From Rhodospirillales bacterium (GTDB taxonomy: Bacteria; Pseudomonadota; Alphaproteobacteria; SMXQ01), in contig JAHEKA010000184.1 in the NCBI GenBank assembly GCA_024638585.1, forward strand, positions 1 to 5,533: a stretch of DNA of 5,533 nt, written 5' to 3'. The translations under genes and the position numbers were made by a program. Position 1 is the stretch's first letter. The number at the start of each line of letters is the position of its first letter. Shown one piece after another: positions 1 through 5,070 of the stretch. The notes beneath the pieces are model-generated. The model saw only the letters and a program-made list of their open reading frames with translations, made no database searches and was not told the origin of the DNA.

Positions 1-693
1 TATCTGGCGGCCGGCTATCTGCTGAACCAGGGGATGCTCCGGCGCGACGACGTGATCACCGGCGTGGACTACGACGAGGAGCTCGAGGTCGTGGTCGTTC
101 GCACCAAGCGCCAGACCGATTACGAGGAGAAGCTGAAGAAGAAAACCCGGACCTCGGGCTGCGCTGTCGGCACTGTCTTCGGCGACGTGATGGAGCAGTT
201 GGAGGGGGTGAAGCTGCCGCCGGCGGAGCTCCGCACCTCATGGCTCTACGCGCTGGCGAAGAAGATCAATACCCGGCCGAGCCTCTATCTGGAGGCCGGC
301 GCGATCCACGGCACGGTGCTCTGCCATCAGGACAAGCCCCTGGTCTTCATGGAGGATGTCGGACGCCACAACGCGGTCGACAAGATCGCCGGCTGGATGC
401 TGCGCCACGGGGTCGAGGGGGCGGACAAGATCCTCTACACCACCGGGCGGCTGACCTCGGAGATGGTGATCAAGACGGCGCTTATGGGGGTGCCGGTGCT
501 TGCCTCGCGCTCGGGCTTCACCGCCTGGGGGGTGGAGCTGGCCGAGCAACTGGGCCTGACGCTGATCGGCCGGATGCGGGGGCAGCGGTTCCATTGCCTC
601 AGCGGCCCCGAGCGTTTGATCTTCGATGCCGACCCGAAGGCGGTGGGCGAGGAGGACCGCAAGCATCAGAGGAAGGGGGCGGGTGACGCATGA
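1..693 (+). CDS. fdhD: FdhD, formate dehydrogenase accessory sulfurtransferase (5' partial)
   Basis: FdhD carries sulfur from a cysteine desulfurase (IscS in E. coli) to the bis-MGD cofactor of formate dehydrogenase in the cytoplasm; without it the enzyme is inactive. The frame is open from base 1, and the codons before the ATG at 34 (reading LAAGYLLNQG) match the family, so the true start lies upstream; 230 residues are visible. Seen motifs: TSGC (Cys codon 160-162), the signature EDVGRHNAVDK (352-384), then TGRLTSEMV and the conserved C-terminal stretch VPVLASRSGFTAWGVELAEQLGLTLIG. Oddity: E. coli FdhD has a CxxC motif, but here the second position is Gly (169-171). Other visible Cys codons are at 322-324 and 595-597. 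The last 15 or so residues are a charged tail. The stop overlaps the mobA start (ATGA), indicating an operon. The family call is firm; the exact sulfur-transfer chemistry is inferred. Confidence 0.95.
   Translation, partial: YLAAGYLLNQGMLRRDDVITGVDYDEELEVVVVRTKRQTDYEEKLKKKTRTSGCAVGTVFGDVMEQLEGVKLPPAELRTSWLYALAKKINTRPSLYLEAGAIHGTVLCHQDKPLVFMEDVGRHNAVDKIAGWMLRHGVEGADKILYTTGRLTSEMVIKTALMGVPVLASRSGFTAWGVELAEQLGLTLIGRMRGQRFHCLSGPERLIFDADPKAVGEEDRKHQRKGAGDA
668..676 (+). promoter_or_regulatory. Ribosome binding site of mobA
   Basis: The purine-rich stretch AGAGGAAGG lies inside the end of fdhD, 13 bases before the mobA ATG at 690. This is a little far for a Shine-Dalgarno site. A run of G at 675-679 is nearer. 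Together with the ATGA overlap it supports start choice at 690 and translational coupling to fdhD. Confidence 0.5.
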
Positions 694-1310
694 AGATCGC
701 CGGCGTCATCCTGGCGGGGGGTCTCGCCCGGCGTATGGGCGGGGGCGACAAGGCGCTGTTGCAGGTCGGCGGGCAATCTCTGCTGGCCCGGGTGATCGCG
801 CGATTGGCTCCCCAGGTGGACGAGATCGTGCTGAACGCCAATGGCGACCCGGCGCGCTTCGCCGAGTTCGACTTGCCCGTTGTCGCCGACACCGTCGAGG
901 GCTTCGCTGGGCCGCTGGCGGGCGTGCTCGCCGGCATGCGCTGGGCGGCGCCGCGCGGCTATACCCATGTGGCCAGCGCCGCCGGTGACACGCCGTTCTT
1001 CCCCGAGGACCTGGTGGCGGCGTTGGTGCGGGCGCTTGAGACTGAGGGCCAGCCCATCGCGATGGCCGCGACGCAAGACCCCCAGCGCGGCCTGACCGAG
1101 CACCCGACCTTCGGCCTCTGGCCCGTGGATCTCGCCGACAACCTGGAGGAGGCGCTGACCGTCGGCCACATGCGCAAGGTGATTGTCTGGACCTCGCGTC
1201 ATGGCTGCGCCCGGGCGGTTTTCGACGAGGGCGACCGCTATCCCTTCTTCAACGTCAACACGCCCGAGGATATCCTAGAGGCCGAGCGCATCCTGAAGGA
1301 GCAGGCATGA
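690..1310 (+). CDS. mobA: MobA, molybdenum cofactor guanylyltransferase
   Basis: MobA transfers GMP from GTP to Mo-molybdopterin, giving the guanine-dinucleotide cofactor (Mo-bis-MGD) used by DMSO-reductase-family enzymes such as formate dehydrogenase and nitrate reductase. The 206-residue protein has the family's nucleotide-binding loop LAGGLARRMGGGDKALL (residues 8-24), a second conserved stretch GPLAGVLAGM (74-83), the metal-binding Asp in AGDTPFFP (D100, near D101 of E. coli MobA), the motif HPTFGLWP (138-145) and NVNTPEDI (188-195). The length is close to the E. coli protein (about 194). The start at ATG 690 leaves the nucleotide-binding loop at the usual distance from the N terminus. 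The gene overlaps fdhD and mobB by four bases at each end (ATGA), so it is probably translationally coupled to both. MocA or another NTP-transferase is less likely because of the mobB, moeA and fdhD neighbours. Confidence 0.95.
   Translation: MKIAGVILAGGLARRMGGGDKALLQVGGQSLLARVIARLAPQVDEIVLNANGDPARFAEFDLPVVADTVEGFAGPLAGVLAGMRWAAPRGYTHVASAAGDTPFFPEDLVAALVRALETEGQPIAMAATQDPQRGLTEHPTFGLWPVDLADNLEEALTVGHMRKVIVWTSRHGCARAVFDEGDRYPFFNVNTPEDILEAERILKEQA
1296..1301 (+). promoter_or_regulatory. Ribosome binding site of mobB
   Basis: AAGGAG lies five bases before the mobB ATG at 1307 and within the last codons of mobA. It is a near-ideal Shine-Dalgarno site and decides in favour of the ATG at 1307 over the in-frame ATG at 1322. 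Confidence 0.75.
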
Positions 1311-1834
1311 CCGTCCCCCAGATGAATGTCTACGGCGTCGTCGGCTGGAAGAACGCAGGGAAAACCACCCTGGTCGAGCGCCTGGTGGCCGAGATCGCCG
1401 GGCGTGGCTTCACCGTCTCGACCGTCAAGCACACGCATCACAAGGTCGACGTCGACCAGAAGGGCAAGGATAGCTGGCGGCACCGGCAGGCGGGCGCCCG
1501 GCAGGTGATCCTCGCCTCCTCTGCGCGCTGGGCGATCATGACCGAGCTCAAGGGCGCGCCCGAGGCGCCGTTGGGTGAGCTGCTCGGCCACCTCGCCCCG
1601 GTCGATCTGGTGATCGTCGAGGGTTACAAGCGCGACGACCACCCGAAGATCGAGGCCTGGCGCGCCGAGACCGGCCAACCGTTGATCGCGCGGGACGACC
1701 CGACCGTGCGTGCCATCGCCTCGAACGACCGGCCCGAGGGGGTCAGCCAGCCGGTAATCGGCCTCGACGAAATCCCGGCGATTGCGGATTTTCTGCTCTC
1801 CGACCTCGGGCTCGAACTGAGGAAGAGCGCGTGA
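1307..1834 (+). CDS. mobB: MobB, molybdopterin-guanine dinucleotide biosynthesis GTP-binding adaptor
   Basis: MobB is a P-loop GTP-binding protein that assists MobA in making the guanine-dinucleotide cofactor; it is helpful but not essential in E. coli. The 175-residue product has a Walker A loop GWKNAGKT (residues 13-20), the family motif KHTHH (41-45) followed by DQKGKDSWRHRQAGA (50-64), and the VEGYK motif (104-108) that ends a beta strand in this family. Length is typical for a stand-alone MobB. It is not fused to MobA or MoeA, as sometimes happens in this pathway. ATG 1307 overlaps the mobA stop (ATGA) and has a strong Shine-Dalgarno site; a second ATG five codons later is possible but has no better site. 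The gene ends with TGA at 1832-1834, 27 bases before moeA. Confidence 0.95.
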   Translation: MTVPQMNVYGVVGWKNAGKTTLVERLVAEIAGRGFTVSTVKHTHHKVDVDQKGKDSWRHRQAGARQVILASSARWAIMTELKGAPEAPLGELLGHLAPVDLVIVEGYKRDDHPKIEAWRAETGQPLIARDDPTVRAIASNDRPEGVSQPVIGLDEIPAIADFLLSDLGLELRKSA

Positions 1835-1861
1835 GCGCGGTCCTGGGTGCCCTGAACCACT

Positions 1862-3118
1862 ATGCCTGACCGGCTACCCGACGATTGCTTCGCTTTGCCG
1901 CCCGGCGTGGACTGGACGCCCGTCGACGCGGCGCTCGAGCTGTTGCGCAGCCGCGTGACCTGCGTCACCGGGACCGAAACTGTTAAGCTTGCTGATGCCA
2001 CGGGCAGGATACTGGCCGCGCCGGTTTTCGCGCGCCGCTCCAATCCCCCGCACAAGAACTCCGCCATCGACGGCTATGCCTTTGCTTGGGAGTCGCTTGG
2101 TGGCGCGGCGATGGGCGACCTGGCGCTGGTCGCGGGCCGGGCGGCGGCCGGCCATCCGTTCCCGGACGCGGTGCCCGAGGGCGCGGCGGTCCGTATCTTG
2201 ACCGGGGCCGAGCTTCCCCGGGGCACCGACACCATCGTGCTGCAGGAGGACACGGAAGTGGCCGACGGCCGGGTCCGGTTCCGTGCCCCGAAGAAGCGCG
2301 GGGCCAATGCCCGCGCGGCCGGCGAGGATGCCGAGGCGGGCGCCGAGGTTCTTCCCCAGGGTCGAAGGCTGACCCCTGCCGACCTCGCCCGCGCCGCCGC
2401 GGTGGGTGTCGACGAGGTCGAAGTGCGCACGCGCCTGCGGGTCGCCGTGCTCTCGACCGGGGACGAATTGATCCAGCCCGGCGCTGACCCGGAGGCCGCC
2501 GGCATCTTCGACGCCAACCGGCCGATGCTGGCGGCTCTCGCCGCAGCGCAGGGGTTCGAGGTGATCGATCTCGGCGCCATGCCCGACAGCGAGAGCCAGA
2601 TCGCCGCCGCGCTCGACCGGGGTGCGGCCGAGGCGGACGCGATCCTGACCTCGGGTGGCGCCTCGGCCGGCGACGAGGACCACCTCTCGCGACTCCTGAC
2701 CGGGGCCGGCAACCTGGTGATCTGGCGGATCGCGGTCAAGCCCGGCCGGCCGCTGGCTCTCGGGTTCTGGAACGGCGTCCCGGTCTTCGGCTTGCCGGGC
2801 AACCCGGTCGCCGCCTTCGTCTGCTTCCTGATCTTTGCCCGCCCGGCGCTCGGCGCGCTCGCCGGCGCCGGTTGGCGGGCGCCGCATGCCTTCAACGTGC
2901 CGGCCGCCTTCGAGAAATTGAAAAAGCCCGGCCGGCGCGAATATCTCCGTGCCCGGATTCGTGCCGATGGACGGGTCGAGGTGTTCCATTCCGAGGGCTC
3001 GGGGCTGATCGGCGGGCTCTCCTGGTCCGACGGCCTGGTCGAGCTGCCGGACGGCGCTATTGAGGTGCGGCCCGGCGACCCGGTGACATACCTCCCCTAT
3101 GCCAGCTTCGGGATTTGA
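1862..3118 (+). CDS. moeA: MoeA, molybdopterin molybdenumtransferase
   Basis: MoeA inserts molybdate into adenylylated molybdopterin, the last step common to all molybdenum cofactors, ahead of MobA/MobB. The 418-residue protein carries the full set of family motifs: NSAIDGYA (residues 66-73, with D70 matching the catalytic Asp D59 of E. coli MoeA), LPRGTDTIVLQE (118-129), STGDEL (198-203), GGASAGDED (265-273), KPGRPLALG (293-301) and GLPGNPVAAF (310-319), followed by a C-terminal beta domain (from about 345). Length is near the E. coli protein (411). An in-frame TGA at 1853-1855 lies just upstream, so ATG 1862 is the first usable ATG. No good Shine-Dalgarno site is visible before it. The N-terminal segment DDCFALPPGVDWTPVDAAL agrees with remembered alphaproteobacterial MoeA proteins. 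It lies 27 bases after mobB with no terminator between, so it is probably cotranscribed. Confidence 0.96.
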   Translation: MPDRLPDDCFALPPGVDWTPVDAALELLRSRVTCVTGTETVKLADATGRILAAPVFARRSNPPHKNSAIDGYAFAWESLGGAAMGDLALVAGRAAAGHPFPDAVPEGAAVRILTGAELPRGTDTIVLQEDTEVADGRVRFRAPKKRGANARAAGEDAEAGAEVLPQGRRLTPADLARAAAVGVDEVEVRTRLRVAVLSTGDELIQPGADPEAAGIFDANRPMLAALAAAQGFEVIDLGAMPDSESQIAAALDRGAAEADAILTSGGASAGDEDHLSRLLTGAGNLVIWRIAVKPGRPLALGFWNGVPVFGLPGNPVAAFVCFLIFARPALGALAGAGWRAPHAFNVPAAFEKLKKPGRREYLRARIRADGRVEVFHSEGSGLIGGLSWSDGLVELPDGAIEVRPGDPVTYLPYASFGI

Positions 3119-3136
3119 GCGGCGCGATCTGGTGAT

Positions 3137-3235
3137 GCCATCCACCCGCCCCGCCTCCCCGCCCAACCACCAAGGGTACACCATCCCCGCTGGTGTCCTT
3201 GGTGGTTGGGCGGGGAGGCGGGGCGGGTGGATGGC
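3137..3235. repeat. Long perfect inverted repeat (39-bp arms; 45-bp hairpin)
   Basis: The arms at 3137-3175 and 3197-3235 are exact reverse complements over all 39 bases. Inside them ACACCA (3178-3183) pairs with TGGTGT (3191-3196). The result is a 45-bp stem with one two-base bulge (GT, 3176-3177) and a seven-base loop (TCCCCGC, 3184-3190). It sits between the moeA stop (18 bases away) and the MFS start (12 bases away). Neither strand has a T-tract after the stem, so it does not look like an intrinsic terminator. No clear target-site duplication flanks it and no transposase is present. It could be a dispersed palindromic element (REP- or MITE-like), an mRNA-stabilising or processing hairpin, or a translation control for the MFS gene. 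The structure is certain from the sequence; the role is not known. Confidence 0.95.
3208..3227 (+). other. Potential G-quadruplex in the palindrome's right arm
   Basis: Four G-runs of 3, 4, 4 and 3 bases are separated by 1, 4 and 1 bases, fitting the standard pattern of at least three G with loops of 1-7. Because the arms are inverted copies, the same motif is present on the - strand at 3164-3145. Whether it folds in competition with the much more stable hairpin is unknown; G-runs are also common by chance in DNA this rich in G+C. Confidence 0.5.
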
Positions 3236-3247
3236 GCCCGATGTTCC

Positions 3248-4447
3248 ATGACCCCGGTCCTCGCCACGCGCGAGGGGCGGCTAACCTGCGGCTGGTATTG
3301 GGTCTTCTTCTTTGCTGCGGGCGCGCATCTGCCGTTCTGGCCGATCTGGCTGGCGCATTGGGGCCTGAGCGAAGCCGAGATCGCCAGCTATACCGGCCTG
3401 GCGCTGGTCTTACGGATCGCCGGCTCGACCGCGCTGCCGGCGCTCGCAGACCGCTTCGCCGCGCGGCGCCTGATCCTGGCATTGGGCGGCCTGCTGACCG
3501 CGGCGGGGTTCCTGGCCCATCTGATGATCGAGACCCGGACCGCGTTGTTACTGGCGACAGTGGCGACTGCGTTTACCTCGTCGCCGCTGATCCCACTCGG
3601 CGAGGCGCTCGGCGTGCGGGCTTCCTCGCGCTACGGCTTCCCTTACGCCCATGCGCGGGCGGCGGGCTCGCTGGCCTTCCTGTCGGCGACCGTGCTGGTG
3701 GGCATCCTGGTGGCGGGCCTGGGGCCGAACGTGGTGCTGTGGACCATGGCGCTGCATTTCTTCGCCGCGGCGGCGCTCGGCGCGCTCCACCCGGGCGGCG
3801 GGGCGCCGCCGGGGGTGCCGGACCGCTCGCGGCTGCGCGAGGCAATCGGCCTGCTGGGCAACCCGGCCTTCCTGGCCTTCGCCGTCGCCGCCAGCATCGG
3901 CCAGGCCAGCCACGCGGTCTACTATGTCTATGGTTCGCTGATCTGGGCGGCGCATGGGATCGGCGCGGGCACGATCGGAGCGCTTTGGGCGGTCGGTGTT
4001 GCGGCCGAGATCGCGCTGATGCTGGGTCCGGGCAGGGGGCTGGTCCTGCGGATCGGGCCGGCGCGGGCGCTGATTGTCATGGGTGCGGCCGGCATGCTGC
4101 GCTGGGCTCTGATGAGCCTCGAGCCTGGCCTCGCCGCGCTATGGCCGCTCCAGTGCCTGCACGCGCTCACCTTCGGCATCGGACATCTGGGCGCCATGGC
4201 CTTCGTCGCCGCCGCGATTCCGTCCCGGCTGCAGGCCAGCGCCCAGGGGATCCAGGCCGGTGGTCTCGGCGGCGCCGCGATGGCCGGGGCGACGTTGCTT
4301 GCCGGCGCGATCGGCGCGGCGGCGGGACCGGCCGCCGCCTATTGGCTGGCGGCGGCGATGTCGGTCGTCGCACTGGCCGCTGCCTTGCGGTTGGCCGCTC
4401 TCTGGAACGGCGAGCGCCTGGTGGCCGAGCCGCCGGCTCAGACGTAG
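3248..4447 (+). CDS. MFS transporter, HcaT/LacY-like (MFS_1_like) family
   Basis: This is an inner-membrane secondary transporter of 399 residues with about 12 predicted membrane segments, the usual major facilitator length. The N-terminal stretch FFFAAGAHLPFWPIWLAHWGLS (residues 20-41) resembles the first helix of E. coli HcaT (3-phenylpropionate transporter) and relatives. Two other family-like patches are PLGEALGV (116-123) followed by YGFPYAHARAAGSLAF (129-144), and LHALTFGIGHLGAMAF (304-319). A more polar loop around residues 181-197 (HPGGGAPPGVPDRSRLR) probably separates the two six-helix halves. The substrate cannot be read from sequence. ATG 3248 was chosen because it leaves a normal short cytoplasmic N terminus. 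An in-frame GTG at 3227, eight bases after GGGGAGG, is an alternative but lies in the hairpin arm. The gene follows moeA in the same direction without its own visible promoter, and its end overlaps greA. Confidence 0.85.
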   Translation: MTPVLATREGRLTCGWYWVFFFAAGAHLPFWPIWLAHWGLSEAEIASYTGLALVLRIAGSTALPALADRFAARRLILALGGLLTAAGFLAHLMIETRTALLLATVATAFTSSPLIPLGEALGVRASSRYGFPYAHARAAGSLAFLSATVLVGILVAGLGPNVVLWTMALHFFAAAALGALHPGGGAPPGVPDRSRLREAIGLLGNPAFLAFAVAASIGQASHAVYYVYGSLIWAAHGIGAGTIGALWAVGVAAEIALMLGPGRGLVLRIGPARALIVMGAAGMLRWALMSLEPGLAALWPLQCLHALTFGIGHLGAMAFVAAAIPSRLQASAQGIQAGGLGGAAMAGATLLAGAIGAAAGPAAAYWLAAAMSVVALAAALRLAALWNGERLVAEPPAQT

Positions 4448-4911
4448 CGCACCGCCAGCACCTCGTAGGAGCGGGTGCCGCCGGGGGTAGCAACCTCGAT
4501 GCTGTCGCCCTCCTCCTTGCCGATCAGCGCGCGGGCCAGCGGCGAGCGCATGTTCAGCCGGCCATTGGAGATGTCTGCCTCGGGCTCGCCGACGATCTGA
4601 TAGGTGCGCTCCTCGTCCGTCGTCTCGTCGACCAGATCGACGGTAGCGCCGAAGCGGATGATGGCGCCGGACATCTTAGCGGGCTCGATCACATCGGCGC
4701 GGCTGATCAGGGATTCCAGCTCCTTGATCCGGCCCTCGATGAAGCCCTGGCGCTCCTTGGCCGAATGGTATTCGGCGTTTTCCGAAAGATCGCCATGGGC
4801 GCGCGCTTCGGCGATCGCGCGGATGATGCCGGGGCGCTCGACGTCCTTCATGGTCTTCAGCTCGGCGTTCAGCGCGTCATAGCCAGCTTTCGTGATCGGA
4901 ACCTTGTCCAT
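4438..4911 (-). CDS. greA: GreA, transcription elongation factor
   Basis: GreA enters the secondary channel of backtracked RNA polymerase and stimulates cleavage of the transcript's 3' end so that elongation can resume. The product has 157 residues (E. coli GreA has 158). The N-terminal coiled coil holds GDLSENAEYHSAKERQGFIEGRI (about residues 40-61), with the two acidic tip residues D41 and E44 at exactly the E. coli numbering. The C-terminal FKBP-like domain includes the conserved patches YQIVGEPEADI (104-114), SPLARALIGK (123-132) and TPGG (142-145). The start is set at ATG 4911 (MDKVPITKAGY), preceded by GGGGGAG. A longer frame runs to 4968, but its extra 19 residues are unlike GreA and cover the upstream terminator. 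Its stop lies inside the end of the MFS gene on the other strand. Regulation is probably by the promoter and terminator in its leader. Confidence 0.97.
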   Translation of the reverse strand: MDKVPITKAGYDALNAELKTMKDVERPGIIRAIAEARAHGDLSENAEYHSAKERQGFIEGRIKELESLISRADVIEPAKMSGAIIRFGATVDLVDETTDEERTYQIVGEPEADISNGRLNMRSPLARALIGKEEGDSIEVATPGGTRSYEVLAVRYV

Positions 4912-4937
4912 GGCTCCCCCGTCCAGGTCGCACGACG

Positions 4938-4972
4938 AAAAAAACACCAGCCGTGCCACCGAAGGCACGGCT
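4938..4972 (-). terminator. Intrinsic terminator in the greA leader
   Basis: Read on the - strand, the nine-base stem AGCCGTGCC (4972-4964), loop TTCGGT and GGCACGGCT (4957-4949) are followed by GGTG and seven T (4944-4938). Two more pairs (CC at 4975-4974 with GG at 4948-4947, skipping one A) would bring the stem nearer to the T-run. It ends 26 bases before the greA start. It may end transcripts from the upstream LOG-family gene, attenuate greA, or both. Confidence 0.85.
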
Positions 4973-4983
4973 TGGGAACGATC
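4938..4983 (-). ncRNA. Candidate short leader RNA upstream of greA (GraL-like)
   Basis: A transcript starting about seven bases after the predicted -10 box (around 4983-4982) and stopping at the T-run would be about 45 nucleotides long, mostly the terminator hairpin. In E. coli, short terminated RNAs from the greA leader (GraL) arise from this same layout. The sequence gives promoter and terminator; that a stable RNA exists is inference, and no sequence similarity to E. coli GraL is claimed. Confidence 0.4.
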
Positions 4984-4989
4984 CCCGGA

Positions 4990-5018
4990 ATCATAGAATG
5001 CGCGCGCAACCGCGGCAA
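4990..5018 (-). promoter_or_regulatory. Predicted sigma70-type promoter for greA
   Basis: On the - strand a -35 box TTGCCG (5018-5013) and a -10 box TATGAT (4995-4990) are separated by exactly 17 bases. The -10 box matches the TATAAT consensus at five of six positions, in DNA that is otherwise very G+C-rich, and TTG at the -35 is the best conserved part of the alphaproteobacterial element. The likely start is G4983 or A4982, giving a leader of about 71 bases that includes the terminator. Confidence 0.65.
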
Positions 5019-5070
5019 GGCCCGGATTGTCGCCGCAGCTAAAAGTTGCGGTCCGAGCGCGCGAGTCCGC

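Noticed and set aside
1831..1833. GTG overlapping the mobB stop as a moeA start
   Set aside because: It is out of frame with moeA and meets a TGA after 12 codons; the moeA frame itself has a stop at 1853-1855.
1874..3184. 436-codon open frame on the - strand opposite moeA
   Set aside because: It is a shadow of moeA: the + strand has all MoeA motifs, while this frame has a random-looking Arg/Gly/Asp-rich composition and no family match I recognise.
3137..3235. Reading the moeA-MFS hairpin as an intrinsic terminator
   Set aside because: No T-tract follows the stem on either strand, and a 45-bp stem is far longer than usual terminators.
4427..4439. GAGCC-GCC-GGCTC mini-palindrome at the MFS/greA overlap as a bidirectional terminator
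   Set aside because: It has a five-base stem inside coding sequence with no T-tract on either side.
4912..4968. Extending GreA by 19 residues to an upstream ATG at 4968
   Set aside because: The extra residues (MPSVARLVFFSS...) are encoded by the terminator hairpin and its T-run. The shorter start gives D41 and E44 at the E. coli positions and has a purine-rich site before it.
5033..5051. Small stem (CCGCAGC with GTTGCGG, loop TAAAA) just after the LOG gene stop
   Set aside because: It is only seven pairs including one G-U on the + strand (an A-C mismatch on the - strand), with no T-run after it, so it cannot be separated from chance.
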